64,000 bases of DNA from assembly GCF_040729435.1 (NCBI RefSeq), contig NZ_CP160398.1, positions 5,747,001-5,811,000 on the forward strand, in the 5' to 3' direction. Positions 16,069 through 24,141 of this stretch are shown in pieces. The notes under the pieces were generated by a model. The model ran no database searches and was not told the origin of the DNA. It worked only from the letters and a program-made list of their open reading frames with translations. Position numbers and translations under genes: made by a program. Numbering within the stretch: position 1 is the stretch's first letter; each line of letters starts with the position of its first letter. The stretch is from Pseudomonas sp. HOU2 (GTDB lineage: Bacteria; Pseudomonadota; Gammaproteobacteria; Pseudomonadales; Pseudomonadaceae).

Positions 16069-16939
16069 TTACGATTGCAGAGGTACGTAGACGTCTGTCT
16101 GCCACTGATCCTGTGGGGTCTCGGGATAGACGCTCAGGTAATGGAAAAACAGCGGATGATCACGTAATTCCTCACCGCTGGCCGGCAGCCAGTCGCGGTA
16201 GACGGGATAGATGGTTTCGCCAATGTGATCCGGTGAACCCACATGCCGCACCACCACGCAACGCCCCCCGGGAATCACCAGTTCCCCCACGCCGAACGTA
16301 TTGGGTGCCACCGGCTCATCAATCTCGCCACAGATGGCGAAGCGAAAATCCGCCGCCGCTGTGGTGTCGGGGTTGTTGTAGGGAATGCCGAAGGTGCGGC
16401 TCGAGGCCACGGGCGACTGCCCGCTATGCATGCGCCAGGCAATGAATGTCTGCACGCTTTGTTGAACCTGCGCCGGCGCGCCGCAGTGCTCAAGCGCGGC
16501 GACCCGTACGGTGGGGAAATCGACGATTCTGGTTTGCATGATGACGCTCCTGGAAAAGTGAGGGATGGCGAATACCGCATTCCAGATCTGCCAGTTCGGT
16601 TGCTTCCTGAAGGCGCTCGGCGTCATGCCGAAGTCGCGCCGAAATGCGCGGCTGAAGGCTTCCGGGCTCTCGAAACCGGCGTCGGACGCGGCGTCCAGTA
16701 TCGAATGATCCGGCTGCGCGGCCAGCCGATGGGCTGCCTTGCGCAAGCGCATCAGTTGCACGTAGCGCGACACCGGCACGCCCACGAACGCGCTGAATTG
16801 CCGATGGAAGTGATACGCCGAAAAGTTCGCCACCTGACTCAACGTGCTCACCGACAGGTCGCCCTCGAGATGGGCGTCGATGTAGGCGAGTACGGCGTTG
16901 AAACGTCGGATGTAGGCGAAGTGGGTCGGCAGTTCGGAC
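16069..16939 (-). CDS. AraC-type regulator fused to a GyrI-like effector domain
   Basis: A 290-residue regulator starting with GTG at 16939-16941. Two helix-turn-helix motifs lie at residues about 8-110 (LSQVANFSAYHFHRQFS and DAASDAGFESPEAFSRAF), followed by a GyrI-like/SOUL-related ligand-binding domain at about 135-290. This is the Rob/SoxS-like arrangement reversed in no way: DNA-binding domain first, effector last, as in MarA-family multidrug sensors such as YtxR/TipA-like proteins. AGGAG lies about ten bases before the GTG. Targets are unknown. Confidence 0.85.
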
Positions 16940-17029
16940 ACTGGGTAAAGACTCCTGGAAGTGCGGTCTGCTATAGCCTCGACGATTTCGGGGCAGGTGC
17001 GCCTAGCCGGGTTTGCTCAAGTGTCGCAC

Positions 17030-17116
17030 CTGTAGGAGCTGCCGCAGGCTGCGATCTTTTGACTTTGACCCTCAAAAGCAGAATCAAAAGATCGCAGCCT
17101 GCGGCAGCTCCTACAG
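17030..17116. repeat. Long inverted repeat (TAGGAGCTGCCGCAGGCTGC type), copy 1
   Basis: Arms of about 33 bases, CTGTAGGAGCTGCCGCAG through GATCTTTTGA and its exact reverse complement, enclose a short AT-rich loop. Located between the AraC-GyrI promoter side and the thioesterase 3' end. Further copies lie at 43419-43497 and 61815-61901. As RNA it would be a very stable hairpin and could act as a terminator. Confidence 0.93.
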
Positions 17117-17128
17117 GGGAGGGGGGAG

Positions 17129-17635
17129 TCAGCGGCCGTGCGCTGCATCCGCCAGTTGGTGGGTGTCGACCCGTACGAACACTGAATCGCCAATTGCCGT
17201 CAGCACATCCCCGGCATACACCTCGCAGATCACCCGCGTCTTGCGCCCGACCTCGCCCTTGACCCTGGCGCGCAAGGTCAGGGTGACGCCCATCGGCGTG
17301 GGTTTGATGAACTTGAGGCCGAGGTTGCCGGTGACGCAGTCGATGCGCGGCAGGCTGCCTGGTTCGCGTTGTTCGTGGCGATAGTGGTAAGCCATCGCGG
17401 TCCAGTTTGAATGGCAGTCGACCAGCATCGCCAGCAGGCCGCCGTACACCAGGTCCGGCCAGCCGCAGTATTTGTCGTCCGGCAGATGATCGGCCATAAC
17501 GTGCACGCCGTCCTCGTGCCAGTAGCTTTTGACGTGCAGCCCATGTGGGTTGCGGCCGCCACAGCCGTAGCAGACGCCCTCGGGGGCGGCGAGGTCTTGC
17601 AGGGGAGTTTCGGAACGGCTCATGGGTCTGATCAT
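17129..17635 (-). CDS. PaaI-type hotdog thioesterase
   Basis: A 168-residue single hotdog-fold protein. The N-terminal CYGCGGRNPHGL motif and the YGGLLAMLVDCHSNW helix with the catalytic-region Asp are typical of PaaI-like acyl-CoA thioesterases. The first ATG overlaps the stop of the GGDEF gene (ATGA), pointing to translational coupling; an alternative ATG at 17623 would drop four residues. The coupling to a GGDEF protein is unusual, and whether it is functional is unknown. The acyl substrate is not predictable. Confidence 0.85.
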   Translation of the reverse strand: MIRPMSRSETPLQDLAAPEGVCYGCGGRNPHGLHVKSYWHEDGVHVMADHLPDDKYCGWPDLVYGGLLAMLVDCHSNWTAMAYHYRHEQREPGSLPRIDCVTGNLGLKFIKPTPMGVTLTLRARVKGEVGRKTRVICEVYAGDVLTAIGDSVFVRVDTHQLADAAHGR

Positions 17636-18789
17636 CCTGAAGTGGTGAGCCCGGTCAGGCGCAGGCGATTGCGGCCGCCGCGCTTGGATTCGTAGAGTGC
17701 GGCATCGCCTTGTTCGATCAGCGCCGCCAGACTGGCCGGCGGCTTGTTGAACAGGGTGGCGCCGATGCTTAGCGTCACCGGCTCGGCAGTGGGAAATGTC
17801 TGGAGCGCAATGCGCTGAAACTGATCGCGCAGGGTGTCGCCCAGTCGGACGATCTGTTCACTGGGCGCGTTGCTCAGCAGAATGACAAATTCGTCACCGC
17901 CCAGACGCGCGGCCAGCCCACCCTCGGGAGATTCGGCGCGGATCATCTCGCTCAACGCCACCAGCAAACGGTCGCCGGCCGTGTGGCCGTAGTGGTCGTT
18001 GACCAGTTTGAAATTGTCGATATCGATCAGCAGCAGCGCTCCGGGTTGCTCTGCACAGACCTCCCGCAGCAGGCGCGGGGCGCGCACTTCAAGGGCGCGG
18101 CGGTTGAAGAGGGCGGTCAGCGGGTCTCGGGCGGCCAGTCGGGCGATCTGCTCTTCGCGTCGATAGCGTTCGGTGCCGGTCATCGACAGCGCGATCAGCA
18201 TGATCGCCATCGCACCCTCGACCAGCGAGATCTGGATGATTTCGCCACGGAACGCGGCCAGGTCGATCAGTGTGCCCGGGATCATCACCGTCATGGCTTT
18301 GGCCACATAGAAAATGCCGTGGCCCAACAGCACGTAGCGCAGTTGCACGGCGCCGACGCTCAGCGACTTGCCGTGTGGGCGCAGCAGCAGACTGGCCTTG
18401 AGCGTCGAGGCGGCCACCAGCAGCGAGTTGGCGGCCAGCATGACTTTCGACCACAGCGGCCCGTCCGGCAATAACAGCATGACCAGCCAACTGACGAAGA
18501 TCAGATACCAGGCCGGGGACAGGCGGATCTGCGTGAAGCGCGCCACCCCCAGCAGAAACAGAAAGTGCGCGGTCACCAACAAGCCGTTGGCGAACCAGAT
18601 GCCGATCAGCAGAAAACCGTTGCTGCGCAGCAAGGCCAGGGTGGAGCCGATGGTGATCGTGGCGAAACCGGCGCTCCAGAACAGCAGCGAAGGCTCACGA
18701 ATGCTGCGCCACTCGACCGCCAGGTACAGCGCGGCAGCAGCTGCGAGAGCGATCGAGATGGTCAGCATCGTTGGTGGGTCGAGCGGCAT
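17632..18789 (-). CDS. Membrane-anchored GGDEF diguanylate cyclase
   Basis: A 385-residue protein. Residues 1-210 contain about seven hydrophobic segments, an integral sensory module, followed by a GGDEF domain with DIDNFKLVNDHYGH and the intact active-site signature LGGDEFVI, so it should make c-di-GMP from two GTP. No obvious RxxD inhibitory site stands five residues before the GGDEF motif. The start used is the first ATG; an in-frame ATG seven residues later is also possible. The signal sensed is unknown. Confidence 0.88.
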   Translation of the reverse strand: MPLDPPTMLTISIALAAAAALYLAVEWRSIREPSLLFWSAGFATITIGSTLALLRSNGFLLIGIWFANGLLVTAHFLFLLGVARFTQIRLSPAWYLIFVSWLVMLLLPDGPLWSKVMLAANSLLVAASTLKASLLLRPHGKSLSVGAVQLRYVLLGHGIFYVAKAMTVMIPGTLIDLAAFRGEIIQISLVEGAMAIMLIALSMTGTERYRREEQIARLAARDPLTALFNRRALEVRAPRLLREVCAEQPGALLLIDIDNFKLVNDHYGHTAGDRLLVALSEMIRAESPEGGLAARLGGDEFVILLSNAPSEQIVRLGDTLRDQFQRIALQTFPTAEPVTLSIGATLFNKPPASLAALIEQGDAALYESKRGGRNRLRLTGLTTSG

Positions 18790-18859
18790 TTCTTGGGGAG
18801 CCTGTCTGAAGGTCGGTTAGACGGGCGATTGTAAGCGTTTGGGGGCGTTTTGGCAGGAG

Positions 18860-18889
18860 GTGCGGCATCTGCGCAGGCAGACGCCGCAC
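18860..18889. terminator. Hairpin downstream of the Zn alcohol dehydrogenase gene
   Basis: Arms GTGCGGC-TCTGC and GCAGA-GCCGCAC, each with one bulged base, lie eight bases beyond the dehydrogenase stop. No T-run follows, so terminator activity is uncertain. Confidence 0.4.
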
Positions 18890-18896
18890 GCAATCG

Positions 18897-19925
18897 TCAC
18901 TGGCTGGCGTCCAGCACCACGCGGTAGCGCGCCTTGCCGCTACGCAGATGGTCGACCGCCTCGTTGACCTTGCTCATGGGAAACATCTCGACCTGCGGCA
19001 GAATCTGATGCCGGGCGCAGAATTCGAGCATGGTCGCCATGGTGCCGGGCGAGCCGACCGGGGAGGCGGACAGGGATTTCTGCTGCGGGATCAGATCGAA
19101 CACATGCACCGGAATCGCGCTGGGCACGATGCCGACGAAATGCAGCCGGCCATTGCCGCGCAGGGTGGCGAGCATCGCTGTCCAGTCGAGGTCGGCGTTG
19201 GCGCTGATCAGCAAAAAGTCCAGGGTGCCGGCAATCGCTTTCAGCGCACTGCTGTCGGTCGAGGCCACGACGTTGTGCGCGCCCAGACGCCTGGCTTCGT
19301 CCTGCTTGTTCAGTGAAGAAGTAAACGCGGTGACCTCACAACCCCACGCATTGAGAAAACGCAGCGCCAGATGACCGAGGCCGCCGATGCCGACAACGCC
19401 GACGCGGTCGGTGGGTTTGACGCCAAACTGCAGCAGCGGGTTGAACACGGTGGAACCGGCGCAGAACAGCGGGCCGACCATCGCCGGATCAAGATTGGCG
19501 GGCACCGCAATCGCCCACGCCCAGTGCGAACGCACCCGATCGGCGAAACCGCCGTTGCTGCCGATGATGGTCGGTTGCGCAGTGCCGCACAGTTGTTGCG
19601 AGCCGCTGATGCAGGACGAACAGTGCATGCAACTGCCCTTGTACCAGCCGATGCCGACGCGCTGGCCGAGTTCGAGGCCGCGCACCTGCGGGCCCATGCG
19701 CACGATTTTGCCGACCACCTCGTGGCCCGGCACGAACGGGTAGCGGCTGATGCCCCAATCGTTATCGATCAGCGACTGATCGGAGTGGCATACACCGCAG
19801 TATTCCACGGCGACCTCAACGTCCTCTTCGCCCAAGGGGCCGGGATCGTAGCTATAGCGCTCCAGCGGGGCGCCGGCGGCGGTGGCGGCCCAGCCGTTGA
19901 AAGTTGCAGGTTCGCTGTTGCTCAT
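18897..19925 (-). CDS. Zinc-dependent NAD(P) alcohol dehydrogenase (YahK/cinnamyl type)
   Basis: A 342-residue medium-chain dehydrogenase. Catalytic Zn ligands are CGVCHSD and GHEVVG; structural Zn cysteines are CMHCSSCISGSQQLC; the Rossmann motif is GIGGLGHLA. It should interconvert aldehydes and alcohols in the cytoplasm. GGAGG directly before this ATG decides the start over one 15 codons upstream. It is the second such enzyme in the window (another at 30418-31467) but only of the same subfamily, not a recent duplicate. Confidence 0.9.
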   Translation of the reverse strand: MSNSEPATFNGWAATAAGAPLERYSYDPGPLGEEDVEVAVEYCGVCHSDQSLIDNDWGISRYPFVPGHEVVGKIVRMGPQVRGLELGQRVGIGWYKGSCMHCSSCISGSQQLCGTAQPTIIGSNGGFADRVRSHWAWAIAVPANLDPAMVGPLFCAGSTVFNPLLQFGVKPTDRVGVVGIGGLGHLALRFLNAWGCEVTAFTSSLNKQDEARRLGAHNVVASTDSSALKAIAGTLDFLLISANADLDWTAMLATLRGNGRLHFVGIVPSAIPVHVFDLIPQQKSLSASPVGSPGTMATMLEFCARHQILPQVEMFPMSKVNEAVDHLRSGKARYRVVLDASQ

Positions 19926-19980
19926 GGGGACACCTCCGGTTCGACTGACGGGACATTGGCAGCCCGGCAAGTCTAGTCGG

Positions 19981-20229
19981 TCATCGCTGCGGCGCGAGCC
20001 AGGTGTCGACGACCCGCCGATCCAGTTCTTCCCAATAAGCCATGCCCAGCACCCGGGTGGTGTTCAACCCGCGCAGATAGCCACGCAACTGATTGGCGGT
20101 ATCGCGTTTGAGCTGCGCGTCGGTGATGTCCTTGTCCAGCAACACGTTTTCGTACTGCACCAGGTATTCGGCTACCCGCTCGCGAAAGTCCTGCAAAACC
20201 GCGTCGCGGATCAGGTCAAAGGTTCTCAA
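19981..20229 (-). CDS. Small helical hypothetical protein with TTG start
   Basis: An 82-residue cytoplasmic protein that looks mostly helical (RDAVLQDFRERVAEYLVQYENVLL). The start is TTG with GAGGA seven bases upstream; no in-frame ATG lies near. It lies 55 bases upstream of the alcohol dehydrogenase gene on the same strand and could be co-transcribed. No family of known function recognised. Confidence 0.65.
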   Translation of the reverse strand: MRTFDLIRDAVLQDFRERVAEYLVQYENVLLDKDITDAQLKRDTANQLRGYLRGLNTTRVLGMAYWEELDRRVVDTWLAPQR

Positions 20230-20399
20230 ATCGGCGTCCTCACTGTTGTTTTAGTCATTAGAGATGAGCATCTATCAAACTTTATCGTCGGTAACTATCG
20301 CTAGAAGTAATAGTGACCATCACGAAACGCAAGTTCAGCTTTGCAGGCAATAGGCGGAAAATCGCCTTCATTGAACACGCAGCTCAAGGAAATTGCGCG

Positions 20400-21044
20400 A
20401 TGAAGACACTGACCCGACTGGCGCTGACCGCTCTGCTGATGAGCGGCATGGTAGCCACGGCACCGTCTTACGCCGAAGACGCTTGTGCCTGTCATCTTCA
20501 GCCCATCGCCGGCAGCAGCGCGACTTTGCAGCATTCGCAGAGCGTGGGTGTGTTGTACAGCGAAGACACCCGGGAAAACCTGCAGTACCTGACGCGTTAC
20601 CACGATATGGCGCTGCACGGGGCCAAGGATGCACTGGATTCGCGAATCCGTGCCGCGTTTGTCAGCAGCTCCGACCCGGAACTGGCGATCGACTGGTTGC
20701 TCAGCTCGTTGCAGCGTCAGTTCGTGTCGGTGACCGTTTACGACAACCTCGATACGCTGATTCTGGCGCATCCGGACATCGTGGTGAAACTCGACACCTT
20801 CAACCGCCTGCTGACCCAGCAGAACAGCCTGTACGAAGCGCACTTCATTGCGCGTTTCTACGATGCCGACCTGCAGTACATCGGCAAGGCCGAAGGCGCG
20901 GTGGAGAAACAGATTCCGTCGGTCTGGGTACACGACAAAGCGGCGCAGGAGATTGCCGCGCAGATCGAGCAGCAACGTGACCTGCAACTCAATGCCTTGA
21001 AGCAGTTCGATGCCTCGCTCAAGGCACTGGTGGCTTCCAGCTGA
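20400..21044 (+). CDS. Exported hypothetical protein, coiled C-terminus
   Basis: A 214-residue protein with a clear Sec signal peptide (MKTLTRLALTALLMSG, cleavage after APSYA) and CACH just after the cleavage site. The rest is soluble and mostly helical, with a Gln-rich end (IEQQRDLQLNALKQF). AAGGA precedes the ATG. A single CACH resembles half of a CxxCH haem site but is CAC-H, i.e. Cys-Ala-Cys-His, so it is not a normal haem-binding motif. Function unknown; periplasmic location is inferred. Confidence 0.78.
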   Translation: MKTLTRLALTALLMSGMVATAPSYAEDACACHLQPIAGSSATLQHSQSVGVLYSEDTRENLQYLTRYHDMALHGAKDALDSRIRAAFVSSSDPELAIDWLLSSLQRQFVSVTVYDNLDTLILAHPDIVVKLDTFNRLLTQQNSLYEAHFIARFYDADLQYIGKAEGAVEKQIPSVWVHDKAAQEIAAQIEQQRDLQLNALKQFDASLKALVASS

Positions 21045-21130
21045 ACACTCAAAACCAAAAGGGCAGCGGCGGCGCCGTGACGCTGAATCGCTGCCAGTTG
21101 AACCGAACCTTTATTTTCAGGATTACCCCG

Positions 21131-21472
21131 ATGCGTGCTTTGTTTGCCCCGACCCTGGCCGTTGCTTCCTTGCTGCTCGCCGGTTGCGCCTCCGCACCGA
21201 ACGACCCGACGCTGACCTTGCACACCAGCAAGACCCCGGCGCAATACGCCGACTGCGTGGTGCCGAAGCTGCAGAAGAGCGCGCTGAACCCGACCGTCTC
21301 GCAGACCCAGCGCAGCTATCGGATCGTGGTGCCGAGCAAAGTGTCGGCCGACAACGTACTCGAGGCCTACAAGGCCGGCAACGGCGGCAAGGTGTTCATC
21401 TACGAGCGCCACTTGCTGGCCTCCAACTTCCTGCCTTCAAGCTTTGAACGCGCTGCCCAGGACTGCATCTGA
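21131..21472 (+). CDS. Small lipoprotein
   Basis: A 113-residue protein with a lipobox LLAGC (Cys about residue 18), so it is probably lipid-anchored. The mature domain has two further cysteines (near YADCVV and the C-terminal QDCI), suggesting a disulfide. CAGGA lies nine bases before the ATG. Downstream of the exported protein at 20400 by 86 bases, possibly the same transcript, ending at the terminator at 21534. Function unknown. Confidence 0.8.
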   Translation: MRALFAPTLAVASLLLAGCASAPNDPTLTLHTSKTPAQYADCVVPKLQKSALNPTVSQTQRSYRIVVPSKVSADNVLEAYKAGNGGKVFIYERHLLASNFLPSSFERAAQDCI

Positions 21473-21533
21473 CCCGGCTGCACAAACCGTTTTAACCGAG
21501 CTCCTTTGGTTGGCCGCAACCAACCAATCCTTT

Positions 21534-21568
21534 GCCCCGCACCTCATTCGGTTGCGGGGCTTTTTTTC
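21534..21568 (+). terminator. Rho-independent terminator
   Basis: GCCCCGCA and TGCGGGGC form a stem with an 11-base loop followed by seven T residues. It ends the lipoprotein transcript and lies just before the convergent oxidoreductase stop. Confidence 0.9.
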
Positions 21569-21585
21569 GCCGGAGTTTTTGCGCT

Positions 21586-22584
21586 TCAGGCGACGTCGAT
21601 CACCACCTTGCCAATCGCCGTGCCTTGTTGCACCGCGTCATGCGCCTGGCGCGCCTGGCTGAGATTGAAGCGATCGGCATGCATCAACGGCTTGACCTTG
21701 CCTTCTTCGATCAGCCGCGTGGCGTAACCGAGGATTTCCGCGTGGTGCTTGCGCCCGACACCGGTGAGCATCGGCAGCAACACGAAAATCCCCGACAGCG
21801 TGGCACTGCGCAGCGACCCGGTGGCCAGGTTGTGGGTGCCGAACGCCGCGCAACTGGTGACGTGGCCGTAGAGCCGGATCGCCGCGAACGAGTCATCCAG
21901 ACTCTGGCCGCCGACGGTGTCGTAGATCACGTCAAAACCCTTGCCGTCGGTGAACTGATTCACGTACTGCTCCACCGGCACGCTCTGGTAGTCGATGGCC
22001 GTGGCGCCGTAGCCCTCGACAATCGAACGTTTGCCCGACGAGACCGTGGCGAACACTTCAGCGCCCAGCGCGGCGGCAATTTGCACCGCCATGTGGCCGA
22101 CACCGCCCGCGCCGCCGTGCACCAGCACCTTCTGACCGGCCTTGACATGCGCGCGGTCGACCAGACCTTCCCACGCGGTGAGGAACACCAGTGGCACCGC
22201 AGCGGCCTCACGGAAGTCGAGATTTTTCGGCTTGCGTGCCACCAGATCCGCATCCACCGCCAGGTACTCGGCCAGCGAACCGGGCAAGCCGCGCACGCCA
22301 CCGACCATGCCGAACACCTCATCGCCCACCGCCAGATGGGTAACGTCGGCGCCGACCGCTTCGATCACCCCGGCCATGTCAGTACCGAGAATCGCCGGCA
22401 GTTCCGGCATCGCGTACGGCGCGTTGCCGGTGCGGATCTTGTAGTCGATGGGGTTTACGCCACTGGCGATGATGCGCACCAATACTTCGTTGGCTTGCGG
22501 TACCGGGCGCTCGATCTGCGCTTCGCGAAAGCTGTTTTCAGCATAGTCATCAAGGATCAACGCGCGGATGGTGGATTGGCTCAT
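21586..22584 (-). CDS. Zinc-type quinone oxidoreductase (medium-chain reductase)
   Basis: A 332-residue NADPH-dependent reductase without the Zn-binding cysteines of alcohol dehydrogenases. Landmarks are GVNPIDYKIR, ILGTDMAG and the NADPH-binding AGGVGHMAVQ. This is the zinc-binding alcohol dehydrogenase/quinone oxidoreductase group (YhdH/ZtaB-like). GAGG precedes the start. The TetR gene lies 102 bases upstream on the same strand, so both may respond to the same electrophile or quinone stress. That regulation is inference. Confidence 0.87.
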   Translation of the reverse strand: MSQSTIRALILDDYAENSFREAQIERPVPQANEVLVRIIASGVNPIDYKIRTGNAPYAMPELPAILGTDMAGVIEAVGADVTHLAVGDEVFGMVGGVRGLPGSLAEYLAVDADLVARKPKNLDFREAAAVPLVFLTAWEGLVDRAHVKAGQKVLVHGGAGGVGHMAVQIAAALGAEVFATVSSGKRSIVEGYGATAIDYQSVPVEQYVNQFTDGKGFDVIYDTVGGQSLDDSFAAIRLYGHVTSCAAFGTHNLATGSLRSATLSGIFVLLPMLTGVGRKHHAEILGYATRLIEEGKVKPLMHADRFNLSQARQAHDAVQQGTAIGKVVIDVA

Positions 22585-22686
22585 TACGACGCCTCGCTGT
22601 CATTTCAGGGAAAGGGGCCATGGTGAAACCTGGCGGGAGGTTTGTCGACCGGATACGGTTCGCCGATACCCAGCGTAGTCGCTGAC

Positions 22687-23325
22687 TCACATTGAAGGTT
22701 GATTCAGCGTCATTACGTAGGCGCTGAACATGTCCGCCAGCCGATCGGCGAAGGCCGTGATCTCCAGGTCGCTGCGCGCAGTGCCGGAAAAGTCTTTGCC
22801 CACCGAACTGAGCGTGGTCAGGATCAGATCGCAGGCCGCGACGCGGGTTGGCTCATCGGATTCCGGCAGCAAATGCAGGATGAACGTGGCGAAGATCTGC
22901 CGTCCTGCAGCATGCACCTCGTGGGCCTCGGGCGCATCGCGATACAGCGGCGCCGCGTCGTTCAGTGCACCACGCATCTGCGCTTCCTCGCACTCCGAGC
23001 GGATGAACGCCTGCACCAGCGTGCGCAGGCGTGTCAGTGGCGGATGCTCGGGATTTTCCAGAATTCGCTGCAGCATCTGCGTGGTGTGCAGCCACTCATC
23101 GCTCTGAAGGCGGAACAGGATCGCCGCCTTGTTGGGGAAGTACTGGTACAGCGAGCCGATGCTCACGCCAGCCTTTTCCGCGACCCGTGCGGTGGTGAAT
23201 CGGGTCGCGCCATGTTCGGTCAAAACCTGAATAGCCGCCTGCAGAATCGCCGCGACCAAGTCAGCCGAGCGTGCCTGCTGCGGCTGTTTACGCGAGGAAA
23301 TACGGGCGGTCTGACGATTGCTCAT
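22687..23325 (-). CDS. TetR-family regulator
   Basis: A 212-residue TetR regulator. The HTH lies at about residues 25-70 (AAIQVLTEHGATRFTTARVAEKAGVSIGSLYQYFPNK), here only summarised by its hallmark segments VAEKAGVS and LYQYFPNK; a helical ligand domain follows. It is divergent from an O-methyltransferase gene across a 111-base spacer with two palindromes. It likely represses itself, the methyltransferase and perhaps the downstream oxidoreductase. Only a weak GAG precedes the ATG. Confidence 0.9.
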   Translation of the reverse strand: MSNRQTARISSRKQPQQARSADLVAAILQAAIQVLTEHGATRFTTARVAEKAGVSIGSLYQYFPNKAAILFRLQSDEWLHTTQMLQRILENPEHPPLTRLRTLVQAFIRSECEEAQMRGALNDAAPLYRDAPEAHEVHAAGRQIFATFILHLLPESDEPTRVAACDLILTTLSSVGKDFSGTARSDLEITAFADRLADMFSAYVMTLNQPSM

Positions 23326-23363
23326 GGGTGGCTCGGGCCTCGGGGGAAACGCGAATAGCGGAT

Positions 23364-23378
23364 CGAGTGAATCACTCG
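23364..23378. promoter_or_regulatory. Palindromic operator candidate 1 (TetR)
   Basis: CGAGTGAATCACTCG is a perfect 15-base palindrome around a central A, between the divergent TetR and O-methyltransferase genes. It shares the half GAATCACTCGCAT with the second site. Confidence 0.65.
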
Positions 23379-23388
23379 CATCATTTAA

Positions 23389-23408
23389 ATGCGACGAATC
23401 ACTCGCAT
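23389..23408. promoter_or_regulatory. Palindromic operator candidate 2 (TetR)
   Basis: ATGCGACGAATCACTCGCAT has inverted ends ATGCGA/TCGCAT and lies 29 bases before the methyltransferase start. Both sites have the GAATCACTCGCAT half in the same orientation, spaced about 28 bases apart. Confidence 0.65.
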
Positions 23409-23436
23409 CTTAATCCTCCATTGACGGAAAGCAATC

Positions 23437-24102
23437 ATGACCACCCTGACTTCTGAACCATTGGCCAGCCTGATCGAACGCCTCTACGGCCAGGCCAGCG
23501 CCGCCACCAGCCCGGTGCTGGAAACGGTGTCGGGCGCGGAGCGCGAGCGCCTGATGCACAGCAAGACCGAGTACCTGCAACTCTACGCCATGCTCAAGGA
23601 CCTGTGGCTGCCGGTCTCGCGCGACACCGGCAAACTGCTGTACATGCTGGCGCGCAATACCAGGGCCAAAGCGATTGTCGAGTTCGGCACCTCGTTCGGC
23701 CTGTCCACCCTGCACCTGGCGGCGGCACTGCGCGACAACGGTGGCGGCGTGCTGATCGGCAGCGAATTCGAACCGTCGAAAATCGCCCTGGCCCGCCATC
23801 ACTTCATCGAGGGCGGCGTCAGTGACCTGGTGGAAATCCGCGAAGGCGATGCGCTCGTCACGCTCGCCAGCAACCTGCCGCCGTCAGTCGACTTGCTCCT
23901 GCTCGATGGGGCCAAGGCGTTGTACGGCGACGTGTTGAGCCTAGTGGAAAAACACCTGAAGCCGGGCGCGCTGGTGGTGGCGGACAACACCAACTATTGC
24001 CCGGAATATCTGGCCCATGTGCGTGCGCCACACAACGGTTACCTGTCGGTGCCATTTGCGGATGACATCGAGTTGTCGATGCGGCTGGGGGATTACGCGT
24101 AA
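23437..24102 (+). CDS. O-methyltransferase (class I, SAM-dependent)
   Basis: A 221-residue methyltransferase of the catechol/caffeoyl-CoA O-methyltransferase type. EFGTSFGLSTLHLA is the SAM-binding glycine motif, LLLLDGAK carries the metal-binding Asp, and VVADNTNY the second metal position. It should methylate a phenolic or similar hydroxyl. GACGGAAAG precedes the start. It is divergent from and probably repressed by the TetR regulator. The acceptor is unknown. Confidence 0.87.
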   Translation: MTTLTSEPLASLIERLYGQASAATSPVLETVSGAERERLMHSKTEYLQLYAMLKDLWLPVSRDTGKLLYMLARNTRAKAIVEFGTSFGLSTLHLAAALRDNGGGVLIGSEFEPSKIALARHHFIEGGVSDLVEIREGDALVTLASNLPPSVDLLLLDGAKALYGDVLSLVEKHLKPGALVVADNTNYCPEYLAHVRAPHNGYLSVPFADDIELSMRLGDYA

Positions 24103-24141
24103 GCCGCGAAAGGCCTTGCAGATCGCTATTGTTCCAGCCAG

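Noticed and set aside
20400..20520. CACH motif just after the signal peptide as a haem-binding site in the exported protein at 20400
   Set aside because: It is Cys-x-Cys-His, lacking the two-residue spacing of CxxCH.
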